Assembly: GCA_014801075.1 (NCBI GenBank)
Contig: JAAVEW010000009.1
Coordinates: forward strand, 100,785 to 138,422
DNA from: Barnesiella sp.
Lineage (GTDB): Bacteria > Bacteroidota > Bacteroidia > Bacteroidales > Muribaculaceae
DNA: 37,638 nt
Direction of reading: 5' to 3'
Below the pieces are notes generated by a model. That model worked only from the letters and a program-made list of their open reading frames with translations, did no database searches and was not told where the DNA came from. Each line of letters opens with the position of its first letter. Position 1 is the stretch's first letter. Of this stretch, positions 1 through 7,229 are shown one piece after another. Both the position numbers and the translations under genes were made by a program.

Positions 1-426
1 CACGGCGAGTCGCAGCCCCGTGCCCGCGAGCGCCGCGAGGAGAAAGGTGTACGCAAATTCCGCGATGACCGTAGGGAGCGCGATGACCGCAAGTTCCGTC
101 AGGAACGCCGTCGCACAGCCGCCAACGACGAGGGTGATGAAGCCCGCTTCAAGTCGCCCCGCAACAAACTCGAAGAGCGCTACGCTCCCCGTGGCGGAGG
201 CTTCAACCGCCGCGATCGTTTCAAGGAGCGCGACGGATTTAAGTCGCGCGACGGATTCAAGGACCGTAGTCCCCGCTTTAACGACCGCTTTAACGACCGC
301 CGCGAAGCCCCCGAGAGCGAAAACCCGCTGGCAGTACGCCGCAATGAGGATGCCCTCAAGAGTATCACAGGCCGTCAGCCCTCAATCGCAAAGCTCGGCG
401 TCAAGATGCGCCCCCGCAAGAAATAA
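1..426 (+). CDS. C-terminal tail of a basic, low-complexity (probably RNA-associated) protein, partial
   Basis: Frame 1 is open from the first base to a TAA at 424-426, so the window starts inside this gene. The 141 visible residues are rich in Arg, Asp, Phe and Lys, with short repeats such as RDGFKSRDGFKDR and RFNDRFNDRR. They end in a more ordered tail, SIAKLGVKMRPRKK. Tails of this kind are often appended to RNA helicases, pseudouridine synthases or rRNA methyltransferases in Bacteroidetes, but no catalytic domain is visible, so no function is assigned. The purD start lies 33 bp downstream on the same strand. A longer open stretch in another frame over the same bases is a shadow of the Arg/Asp-rich codons. 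Confidence 0.6.
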   Translation, partial: HGESQPRARERREEKGVRKFRDDRRERDDRKFRQERRRTAANDEGDEARFKSPRNKLEERYAPRGGGFNRRDRFKERDGFKSRDGFKDRSPRFNDRFNDRREAPESENPLAVRRNEDALKSITGRQPSIAKLGVKMRPRKK

Positions 427-459
427 TTGAACATCCAACACTGAAATACAGACAACGAT

Positions 460-1743
460 ATGAACATCCTTCTGCTTGGCTCAGGTGGCCGTGAATCGGC
501 TCTGGCATGGAAAATGTCACAAAGCCCCCTCGTCGACAACCTCTACATTGCCCCCGGCAACGGCGGCACTTCGCAGTATGGCACCAACGTGGCGCTCTCA
601 CCCCTCGACTTTGATGCCGTGGAGCGTTTCGTGGCTGATAACAAGATAGATATGATAGTGTCGGGCAATGAGGACCCCCTCGTAGCCGGTATCTACGACC
701 GCTTCGCCGACAGCGATATTCTCGTGGCCGGTCCCTCCAAGGCGGGTGCTGCCCTCGAAGGCAGCAAAGACTTCGCCAAGGCTTTCATGTCGCGCCACGA
801 CATCCCCACAGCGCGCTACCGCAGCTTCACTGCCGACAATATCGAGGAGGGTTACCGTTTCCTCGAATCGCTCAAAGCGCCCTACGTGCTCAAGGCCGAC
901 GGTCTGGCGGCCGGCAAGGGTGTGCTCATCATCGACTCGCTCGACGAGGCCAAGGCTGCTCTGGCCGAGATGCTTGGCGGCATGTTCGGCAAGTCGTCGG
1001 CCACGGTCGTAATCGAGGAATTCCTTTCAGGTATAGAGTGCTCGGTGTTCGTGCTGACCGACGGCAACGGCGGTTACCGCGTGCTCCCCGTGGCTAAGGA
1101 CTACAAGCGTATCGGCGAAGGCGACACCGGTCTCAACACCGGCGGCATGGGTGCGGTAAGCCCCGTGGTATTTGCCGACGATGAGTTCATGCGTAAGGTT
1201 GACGAGCGCATCATCCGTCCCACAATCGACGGCCTCAAGAAGGAGGATATCACTTACCGCGGCTTCATTTTCCTCGGTCTTATCAACGTGGGCGGCGAGC
1301 CTATGGTAATTGAATACAACGTGCGCATGGGCGACCCCGAAACCGAGGCCGTGATGCTGCGCGTCGATTCCGACCTCGTGGCGCTTCTCAAAGCAGCCGC
1401 TGAGGGCAACCTCGGCGACCTTCCCCTCGCCATCAACCCCAAAGCCGCTGTGACAGTGATGCTTGTGTCGGGCGGTTATCCCGGCAGCTACCCCAAGGGT
1501 AAGGCTATCACCATCGACGGTGAGGTAGATGAGAGCATTCTTTTCCACGCCGGCACCAAGGTTGAAGCTGACGGTCAGCTCGTTACCTCGGGCGGTCGCG
1601 TTATTTCCGTAAGTTCGATGGCCGACACCGTTGAGGAAGCGCTTGCAAAGAGCTATCGTTCAGCCGATAAGGTAGCGTTTGACGGCAAGAACCTGCGCCG
1701 CGACATCGGTCAGGACCTCCTCCGCCTCCAGCGCGGCGAATAA
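460..1743 (+). CDS. purD: Phosphoribosylamine--glycine ligase (GARS)
   Basis: PurD makes glycinamide ribonucleotide from phosphoribosylamine, glycine and ATP, the second step of de novo purine synthesis, in the cytoplasm. The 427-residue length is normal for a bacterial monofunctional enzyme. The N-terminus MNILLLGSGGRES matches the family's N-domain loop, although the usual His of GREH is Ser here. An ATP-grasp region follows (about residues 100-290), with KADGLAAGKGV and the metal/ATP signature RMGDPETEA near residue 290. The C-domain is complete. The start at 460 is the first ATG and aligns with the family N-terminus. No Bacteroidetes promoter motif is evident in the short gap before it. 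purB, another purine gene, lies elsewhere in this window at 25931-27274. Confidence 0.97.
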   Translation: MNILLLGSGGRESALAWKMSQSPLVDNLYIAPGNGGTSQYGTNVALSPLDFDAVERFVADNKIDMIVSGNEDPLVAGIYDRFADSDILVAGPSKAGAALEGSKDFAKAFMSRHDIPTARYRSFTADNIEEGYRFLESLKAPYVLKADGLAAGKGVLIIDSLDEAKAALAEMLGGMFGKSSATVVIEEFLSGIECSVFVLTDGNGGYRVLPVAKDYKRIGEGDTGLNTGGMGAVSPVVFADDEFMRKVDERIIRPTIDGLKKEDITYRGFIFLGLINVGGEPMVIEYNVRMGDPETEAVMLRVDSDLVALLKAAAEGNLGDLPLAINPKAAVTVMLVSGGYPGSYPKGKAITIDGEVDESILFHAGTKVEADGQLVTSGGRVISVSSMADTVEEALAKSYRSADKVAFDGKNLRRDIGQDLLRLQRGE

Positions 1744-1745
1744 TG

Positions 1746-1855
1746 CAGTAGGGACGCGATATATCGCGTCCGCACTCGGATGGCTTACCACCCGGATGGC
1801 TTAACGATTTTATATCAGCCACTTGGCGCGGACGCGATATATCGCGTCCCTACTG
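1746..1855. repeat. Inverted pair of 28-bp arms, each with a perfect 20-bp palindrome (REP/MITE-like)
   Basis: The arms 1746-1773 and 1828-1855 are exact reverse complements. Each contains the self-complementary 20-mer ggacgcgatatatcgcgtcc (1752-1771 and 1830-1849). The 54-bp centre carries an 11-bp direct repeat, cggatggctta (1777-1787 and 1793-1803). The element begins 2 bp after the purD stop codon and lies before the membrane-protein gene. It could fold as two small hairpins or one large one and might act as a terminator. Its form resembles a dispersed REP or MITE-type element; no transposase is nearby. Confidence 0.85.
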
Positions 1856-1923
1856 ACAAACTATCGTCAGGCCTTGCCTGATAATATTGCAATATACGAC
1901 CAATATACGAAGATAGCGACTGT

Positions 1924-2898
1924 ATGCCAAGACTTTATCGTTTTTTTAACTCGCGTAACTGCACCGCACTGATGATTCTCTGTGCGGTTGTAATGACATG
2001 CATGGCCTATGCCAACGGGCATGTCGACGAGATTACCGGCAGTCGCGGTCCGCTGTTCCCGTCGCCCAACCGCTGGCTCCCTCCGTGCGACCTCTCGCTC
2101 GTGATAAGCCTTACGCTTATGGCCGTCACCGCAGTGTCGTTTATCGCGCTCAACAAGGTGTACAATTTTATGCGCGCCCCGTCAGCTCTGACGTCGTCGC
2201 TCTACCTGCTTATGCTGGCCTCGTTGCCTCTGGCCGCGGGACAGTTCTACGGCGGCGGTCTGCTTTGCGTTGTGCTGCTGGGAGTTACCGCCATATTGTT
2301 CAGTTGCTACGGTGATACGTCGACCAATCGGCGCGTGTTTCTCGTTTTCTTCCTGCTGTCGCTCGCCTCGATGGTGCAGTATGCGTTCATGTTCTATATC
2401 GTGATTGCTGTGCCGGGAATGGCGCAGATGCGACTGCTCAACTTTAAGTCGCTGATTGCTGCGGTGTTGGGTGTCGTGACGCCATTCTGGATTCTCTATG
2501 GCTTCGGGTTGATTGACTTTGACGATATACACTGGCCGCAGTTTGAGAGCACGTTTTCGCAACTCTCTGTGCCCGATATGATTACGGTGTTTGCTGCCGT
2601 CGGTATCACGGTCATCGTCGGTTTCGCGGCGATGTGTGTCAACCTTATCAAGATATTGAGCTACAACGCCAAGTTTCGCGCTTACAACGGTTTCCTGACA
2701 CTGCTCTATATCGCCACAGTCATCTTTCTGATAGTCGATTACGTGAATCTGTCGGTATATTTCCCGACCCTCTGTCTGGGTAGTGCCTATCAGGTGGCCC
2801 ACTATTATTCGGTTCATCGTCAACGCAGCGCAGTGTGGATAATACTCTCTCTTATTGTACTTTACGTGGCAATTTACGCCGCCTGCTACTTTGTGTGA
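1924..2898 (+). CDS. Polytopic inner-membrane protein of unknown function
   Basis: I do not recognise this 324-residue protein as a named family. It is strongly hydrophobic, with roughly eight to ten membrane segments (for example about residues 13-30, 57-78, 90-127, 137-160, 175-200, 220-245, 255-275 and 302-323). There is a soluble stretch near residues 31-55 and another at about 200-218 (FDDIHWPQFESTFSQL). No catalytic motif is visible. The ATG at 1924 is the first in frame, preceded by a duplicated 10-mer (caatatacga at 1890-1899 and 1901-1910). The coding end CYFV-stop is the first copy of a 15-bp repeat that recurs twice downstream. pdxB follows on the same strand. Confidence 0.78.
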   Translation: MPRLYRFFNSRNCTALMILCAVVMTCMAYANGHVDEITGSRGPLFPSPNRWLPPCDLSLVISLTLMAVTAVSFIALNKVYNFMRAPSALTSSLYLLMLASLPLAAGQFYGGGLLCVVLLGVTAILFSCYGDTSTNRRVFLVFFLLSLASMVQYAFMFYIVIAVPGMAQMRLLNFKSLIAAVLGVVTPFWILYGFGLIDFDDIHWPQFESTFSQLSVPDMITVFAAVGITVIVGFAAMCVNLIKILSYNAKFRAYNGFLTLLYIATVIFLIVDYVNLSVYFPTLCLGSAYQVAHYYSVHRQRSAVWIILSLIVLYVAIYAACYFV

Positions 2899-2960
2899 CC
2901 CCGCGAATCCGCTACTTTATGTGACGCCCCGGCGGGCATGGAATCTGCTACTTTATGTGA
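2884..2960 (+). repeat. Three copies of a 15-bp repeat spanning a gene's stop codon
   Basis: The sequence tgctactttgtgtga (2884-2898) is the last four codons plus stop of the preceding gene. Near-identical copies follow: cgctactttatgtga (2910-2924) and tgctactttatgtga (2946-2960). The last two share a longer 20-bp block beginning gaatc. Each copy would read as (C/R)YF(V/M)-stop. The spacers are GC-rich. Confidence 0.85.
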
Positions 2961-3000
2961 ATCCGCGGCTTGCCTGCCGTCGGTTAAATATATGCTGCTT

Positions 3001-4026
3001 ATGAAAAAGCCAAGACTTGTTATTGAGAGCCATGTGCCCTGCGTGCCCGACGAGTTGGGCGAATATTTTGACATTGAACGCATTGCGCCTGAAGATATTA
3101 CACCCGATGCGGTAGAGGATGCCGACGCTATGATTATACGCACACGCACCCGCTGCAATGCCGACCTGCTTGCCGGCAGCCGCGTGCGTTTCATTGCCAC
3201 AGCGACTATCGGTACTGACCATATTGACCGTCAATGGTGTGAAAGTCATGGTATTACAATCGCTTCGGCGCCCGGTTGCAATGCTCCCGCCGTTGCGCAG
3301 TATGTGACGGCCTCATTGCTGGCTTTGATGCCTGAGGGGCTGAAAGACAAGACGATAGGGGTTGTCGGCGTGGGACACGTGGGCAGCATCGTGGCTGACT
3401 GGGCTGCACAGCTTGGCATGAAAGTTCTTGTCAACGACCCGCCCCGCGCGTTGGCCGAACCGGGTTTTAATAACACGCCTCTTGATGAGTTATTGCCTGT
3501 AGCAGACGTGGTTACGTTTCATGTGCCGCATATCAAAGGGGGCGATTTCCCTACGCATCATATTGCCGATGCCGCGCTCTTCGACAAACTGAAACCGGGT
3601 GCTGTTGTTATCAACTCGGCCCGCGGACCTATCGTGAAAACCGACGACCTCGTTGTTGCCCTTGAGAGCGGCAAGGTAGGACGCGCCGTGATTGACTGCT
3701 GGGAGGGTGAGCCGGAGATTTCGCGCCGTCTGCTTGAGCTGGTGTCAATAGCTACGCCTCATATAGCCGGGTATTCGCTTAATGGTAAGATACGCGCTAC
3801 AATGATGGCTGTCAACGCTTTATGTGAATATTTCGGTGTTGATTACCGCATGGTGGCCGAGGGTGTGCCCGCGGGGGCTGCGGAGTATGTTACTGCTGAT
3901 GCCATTGTTCAGTCCTACAATCCGTTAGATGATACCCGTGTTCTCCGTGAGGCGGCGGGGCAGGCTGATTTCGCTGCGCGGTTTGAGAGCCTGCGCAATC
4001 ACTATGACCTCCGCCGCGAGGTGTAG
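3001..4026 (+). CDS. pdxB: Erythronate-4-phosphate dehydrogenase
   Basis: PdxB oxidises 4-phospho-D-erythronate with NAD in the DXP-dependent branch of pyridoxal phosphate synthesis. The protein has the D-2-hydroxyacid dehydrogenase layout: an N-terminal substrate domain ending in ADAMIIRTRTRCN, a Rossmann fold with GVVGVGHVGSIVADW, the catalytic Arg in INSARGPIV, the Glu region in CWEGEPE and the catalytic His in ATPHIAGYS. A C-terminal segment of about 80 residues fits the PdxB dimerisation domain. I start at 3001 (MKKPRLVIES) because the family begins there. An in-frame ATG at 2992 is possible. The upstream ATG at 2938 would add residues encoded by the 15-bp repeats and is unlikely. Confidence 0.93.
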   Translation: MKKPRLVIESHVPCVPDELGEYFDIERIAPEDITPDAVEDADAMIIRTRTRCNADLLAGSRVRFIATATIGTDHIDRQWCESHGITIASAPGCNAPAVAQYVTASLLALMPEGLKDKTIGVVGVGHVGSIVADWAAQLGMKVLVNDPPRALAEPGFNNTPLDELLPVADVVTFHVPHIKGGDFPTHHIADAALFDKLKPGAVVINSARGPIVKTDDLVVALESGKVGRAVIDCWEGEPEISRRLLELVSIATPHIAGYSLNGKIRATMMAVNALCEYFGVDYRMVAEGVPAGAAEYVTADAIVQSYNPLDDTRVLREAAGQADFAARFESLRNHYDLRREV

Positions 4027-4048
4027 TTGTGGCTTTGTGACGGGGGGT

Positions 4049-4187
4049 GTGGCGGGGGTCTCCTGACCCGCGCTTTGATGGCTATGTGAGGCGGGGAGGC
4101 TTACGAGTACGGATTGGTATTTTTTTGTGCGGCCGGGGACGGCCCCACCACGAGGTTGGTGAGCGCGGGTCAGGAGACCCCCGCCAC
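4049..4187. repeat. 26-bp inverted repeat flanking an 87-bp centre
   Basis: Arm 4049-4074 (starts gtggcgggggtctcctga) is the exact reverse complement of arm 4162-4187 (ends gagacccccgccac). It lies between the convergent 3' ends of pdxB and the TRIC-family gene. It could act as a bidirectional transcription end, or be a small non-autonomous mobile element. The sequence differs from the pair at 1746-1855. Confidence 0.85.
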
Positions 4188-4212
4188 GTCTTGGCTGTAG
4201 GTTTTTAGATAG

Positions 4213-4875
4213 TTAGGAGCGGTCGGTGCGGTTGTTTGGGTCGGTGGTTTCAGATTCGTTTTCGGTGTTGTAGCGGAGTTGGGGGAGTGACCAGTTGTAG
4301 CGGATGGCGAGCATGCGCAGTATTATGATTGTGATGCCGCAGAGCGATTGCGACACTACGTCGCTCATGCCTATGGCGTCGCTGCCCCAGTAGGCGAAGC
4401 CGCCTGCGAGACAGGCCGTTGCGTATATATCCTTGCGGAAGAAGAGGGGCTCTACGTTGATAAGGATGTCGCGGACGACGCCTCCGAAAGAGCCTGTGAT
4501 TACGCCCATTACGAGCGCTACCCACATGGGGTAGTCAACGGCGAGTGTCTTTTGAATACCGATAACCACGAATAGCGCGAGACCCACCGTGTCAAAGAAG
4601 AATAGCATGCGGTTCATGCTGATGAGTATGCGCCTGAACAGGATTACGATAATCAGCGAGGCGCCGGTGATGGCGAGGTAGGTGATAGTCTGCATCCAGA
4701 ACACGGGAATGTCGAGAAGAACATCGCGCAGCGTACCACCTCCGATGGCGGTGACGAGACCTATGACATAGGCTCCGAAGAGGTCGAAGTTCTTGTAGGC
4801 TGCCATGCGGATACCGCTTATGGCAAAGGCGAATGTGCCTACGAGTTCGATGATGAATAGGAACGTTGTATCCAT
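4213..4875 (-). CDS. TRIC/UPF0126-family cation channel
   Basis: This 220-residue protein has about seven membrane segments arranged as two related halves. Each half carries the family's Gly-rich motif: AIGGGTLRDVLL near residue 45 and GSFGGVVRDILI near residue 135. The family (YadS/UPF0126) forms trimeric monovalent cation channels; the physiological role in bacteria is poorly defined. The C-terminal 25 residues are hydrophilic and variable (ENESETTDPNNRTDRS). It is the last gene of the probable pheS-crcB-nth-TRIC unit, 84 bp after nth. The start at 4875 is the only sensible ATG before the first membrane helix. Confidence 0.9.
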   Translation of the reverse strand: MDTTFLFIIELVGTFAFAISGIRMAAYKNFDLFGAYVIGLVTAIGGGTLRDVLLDIPVFWMQTITYLAITGASLIIVILFRRILISMNRMLFFFDTVGLALFVVIGIQKTLAVDYPMWVALVMGVITGSFGGVVRDILINVEPLFFRKDIYATACLAGGFAYWGSDAIGMSDVVSQSLCGITIIILRMLAIRYNWSLPQLRYNTENESETTDPNNRTDRS

Positions 4876-4959
4876 TGCTTTTAGTTGGGGATGCGTTGAC
4901 CGGTGGTTAACGGACTGTTATGATATGAGTTGACTGTGCCATGATGCTGAGCGGGAGCG

Positions 4960-5598
4960 TCATGACTGCTTGTTGTAGTAGCGGCAGAGGTCGGTGATGG
5001 GGCAGTTGAGACAGTCGGGACGGCGCGCCTTGCATATATAGCGGCCGTGGAGTATGAGCCAGTGGTGGGCCTGCGGGATGATGTCGTCGGGAATATACTT
5101 TACGAGGGTGCGCTCGGTCTGCAACGGGTTCTTGGAGTTGGTGGTCAGACCTATGCGCTCGCTGACGCGGAACACGTGGGTGTCGACTGCCATAGCCGCG
5201 CGGTTGAACACTACGGCGAGCATCACGTTGGCTGTCTTGCGGCCTACGCCGGGCAGTTCCATGAGCGAGTCAATGTCGGAAGGCATCTCGCCGTTGAAGC
5301 GCTCGACGAGGGTGCGCGCCGCACCGACGAGCGATTTCGCTTTGTTGTTGGGATAGGATACTGACTTGATGTAGGGAAACACATCCTCGGGCGTGGCGGC
5401 TGCCATCGACTCGGGGGTGGGGAAGGCCTCGAAGAGAGGAGGCGTCACGATGTTGACGCGCTTGTCGGTACACTGAGCCGAGAGGATTACGGCGAGTAGC
5501 AGATGGAACGGCGTGTCGTAGTGCAGCTCGGTCTGTGGCGACGGCATGGAAGCGGCAAAGCGTTCCAAAACGGCGGCATATCGTTGCTTTATAGTCAT
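4960..5598 (-). CDS. nth: Endonuclease III (base-excision DNA glycosylase/AP lyase)
   Basis: Nth removes oxidised pyrimidines and nicks the resulting abasic site. The 212-residue protein is close to the usual length. The helix-hairpin-helix LPGVGRKTANV supplies the catalytic Lys (K121), and AVDTHVFRV the catalytic Asp (D139). The [4Fe-4S] ligands have the standard C-x6-C-x2-C-x5-C spacing at C189, C196, C199 and C205. I start at 5598 (MTIKQRYAAV). A longer in-frame reading reaching 5919 only runs antisense-like through crcB and has no homologous look. The start overlaps the crcB stop by 4 bp (ATGA), implying translational coupling. Confidence 0.96.
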   Translation of the reverse strand: MTIKQRYAAVLERFAASMPSPQTELHYDTPFHLLLAVILSAQCTDKRVNIVTPPLFEAFPTPESMAAATPEDVFPYIKSVSYPNNKAKSLVGAARTLVERFNGEMPSDIDSLMELPGVGRKTANVMLAVVFNRAAMAVDTHVFRVSERIGLTTNSKNPLQTERTLVKYIPDDIIPQAHHWLILHGRYICKARRPDCLNCPITDLCRYYNKQS

Positions 5599-5975
5599 TT
5601 GAGTAGTTTTTCGGTAGCGTTGAAAGCCAAGGCACAGAGTAAGAAACCACCTGTCAGGGTAGCGGCCACGTAGAGCACGGCTTCGAGGGAGCGGCCGCTG
5701 CGGAACATGTCGAAGCTGTCCCAGGCAAAGGTGGAGTAGGTAGTGAATCCGCCGAGCAATCCCGCTATGAGCCATTGATTGAGCCACAGCGATGGACCGA
5801 GACGGCTGACGAGCGCCCAGGCTGCACCTATCAGCGCGCTTCCCGCCAGGTTGATGGCCACGACGGCCCATTGGCGGTGGGTGGTGTCGGCGAAGCAACA
5901 TTGCAGCAGGAACCGGCACACGGCGCCGATAGCGCCTCCGGCTCCCACTGTAAGTATCTGAACGATGCCGGGCAT
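5595..5975 (-). CDS. crcB: CrcB/Fluc fluoride ion channel
   Basis: Fluc proteins are small dual-topology membrane channels that export fluoride. The 126-residue protein has four membrane helices, the N-terminal GAGGAIGAVCRF, the conserved Asn in INLAGSALIG (N42) and the pore signature GGFTTYSTFAWD (about residues 75-86). These match the family. It lies 42 bp after pheS and overlaps nth by 4 bp. No fluoride riboswitch is recognisable upstream, so expression probably follows pheS. Confidence 0.94.
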   Translation of the reverse strand: MPGIVQILTVGAGGAIGAVCRFLLQCCFADTTHRQWAVVAINLAGSALIGAAWALVSRLGPSLWLNQWLIAGLLGGFTTYSTFAWDSFDMFRSGRSLEAVLYVAATLTGGFLLCALAFNATEKLLK

Positions 5976-6017
5976 ACGTTAAACTGTTGGTCGGGAATCA
6001 GTTGCCGATGCGCGCAA

Positions 6018-7034
6018 TCAGGCGTCGACAAACTCGTCGAGGAAGCGGACGTCGTTTTCCGAGAACATGCGCAGGTCCTTGACGCGATATTTCAGGTTGG
6101 TGATACGCTCGATACCCATGCCGAGAGCGAAGCCGGTGTACTCCTTGGAGTCGATGCCGCAGGCTTCGAGCACGTTGGGGTCGACCATACCGCAGCCGAG
6201 GATTTCAACCCATCCTGTGCCTTTGCAGAATGAGCATCCCTTGCCGCCGCAGAGGTCGCATGAGATATCCATTTCGGCCGAAGGCTCGGTGAAGGGGAAG
6301 TAGCTGGGGCGCAGACGTATCTTGGTATCGGGTCCGAACATCTCGCGTGCGAAGTAAAGGAGAGTCTGACGCAGGTCGGCGAACGAAACGTTCTTGTCGA
6401 TGTAGAGGGCTTCGACCTGGTGGAAGAAGCAGTGGGCGCGGGCCGAGATGGCCTCGTTGCGGTAGACGCGTCCCGGGCAGATGATGCGGATAGGGGGCTG
6501 CGTATTCTCCATGACGCGCGACTGTACTGACGATGTGTGGGTGCGCAGCAGCACGTCGGGGTTGCGCTGTATGAAGAATGTATCCTGCATGTCGCGGGCG
6601 GGGTGGTCGGCAGCGAAGTTGAGCGCGCCGAACACGTGCCAGTCGTCCTCGATTTCGGGACCTTCGGCCACGTTGAAGCCGAGACGGCGGAAGATGGCGA
6701 TAATCTCCTCGCGCACGAGCGACAGCGGGTGGCGTGTGCCGAGACGCATGGGGGCGGGAGTGCGGGTGAGGTCAAGGCCTTCGAGACCGTTGTCGGCCGA
6801 TGCTGTGGCCTCGCGCAGGGCGTTGATGCGCTCGGTTGCAAAGTTCTTCAATTCGTTGAGTGCCTGACCGATGGCTTTCTTATGGTCGGGAGCTACGGTG
6901 CGGAAGTCGTTGAAAAGGAGAGATACCTCACCTTTCTTGCTCAGATATTTCACACGCAGAGCCTCAACTTCGGCGTCGTTGGCAGCGGTCAGGGCGGCGA
7001 TTTGCTCTTTGAGAGCATTTATCTTGTCAATCAT
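6018..7034 (-). CDS. pheS: Phenylalanine--tRNA ligase alpha subunit
   Basis: PheS is the catalytic class II subunit of the (alpha-beta)2 enzyme that charges tRNA-Phe. The N-terminal coiled coil (about residues 1-85) is followed by the catalytic core. Motif 2 reads GRVYRNEAISARAHCFFHQ (about 188-206) and motif 3 GFALGMGIERITNLKY (about 301-316). Between them, four cysteines (C259, C262, C267, C270 in CDLCGGKGCSFCKGTGW) look like a zinc knuckle. I recall this insertion from other Bacteroidetes PheS proteins; the E. coli enzyme lacks it. pheT is not adjacent. The start at 7034 (MIDKINALKEQI) matches the family. It is the first gene of the leftward unit. Confidence 0.96.
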   Translation of the reverse strand: MIDKINALKEQIAALTAANDAEVEALRVKYLSKKGEVSLLFNDFRTVAPDHKKAIGQALNELKNFATERINALREATASADNGLEGLDLTRTPAPMRLGTRHPLSLVREEIIAIFRRLGFNVAEGPEIEDDWHVFGALNFAADHPARDMQDTFFIQRNPDVLLRTHTSSVQSRVMENTQPPIRIICPGRVYRNEAISARAHCFFHQVEALYIDKNVSFADLRQTLLYFAREMFGPDTKIRLRPSYFPFTEPSAEMDISCDLCGGKGCSFCKGTGWVEILGCGMVDPNVLEACGIDSKEYTGFALGMGIERITNLKYRVKDLRMFSENDVRFLDEFVDA

Positions 7035-7138
7035 CAGTAATTAAGTTTAATTCATAAAGATTGGTCGGAGCGGCTCGGAAGCAGCGTCCGTGTCGTGGAA
7101 GCGCGGTGCATTTAAATCCAAACACGCTCTATTGATGT

Positions 7139-7177
7139 GCAAAGTTACGAAATTTCCATATTATTTACTATCTTTGC
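7139..7177. promoter_or_regulatory. Candidate divergent promoters between pheS and the DUF3078 gene
   Basis: Two Bacteroidetes -7 motifs face apart. On the minus strand, TAACTTTG (7147 down to 7140) would serve pheS, about 105 bp from its start. On the plus strand, TATCTTTG (7169-7176) would serve the DUF3078 gene at 7230. Neither has a clear TTTG at the -33 spacing, so these are supported by the -7 motif and position only. Confidence 0.45.
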
Positions 7178-7229
7178 GGAAAATTTTCACATTACACATT
7201 TTTGGAATCGATTAATAATTAACACGGTT

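Noticed and set aside
1027-1548. Antisense open frame of about 170 codons inside purD
   Set aside because: It is a by-product of GC-rich codon usage; purD is clearly the real gene.
1746-1855. Ordinary rho-independent terminator of purD
   Set aside because: There is no T-run after either palindrome; the double inverted structure is more elaborate than a terminator, although a terminating effect is not excluded.
2938-3000. N-terminal extension of pdxB from the ATG at 2938
   Set aside because: The added residues come from the 15-bp repeats and do not resemble the family; MKKPRLVIES at 3001 does.
5599-5919. N-terminal extension of nth to 319 residues
   Set aside because: The extra residues run through crcB in another frame and are His/Arg/Pro-rich; the family N-terminus matches MTIKQRYAAV at 5598.
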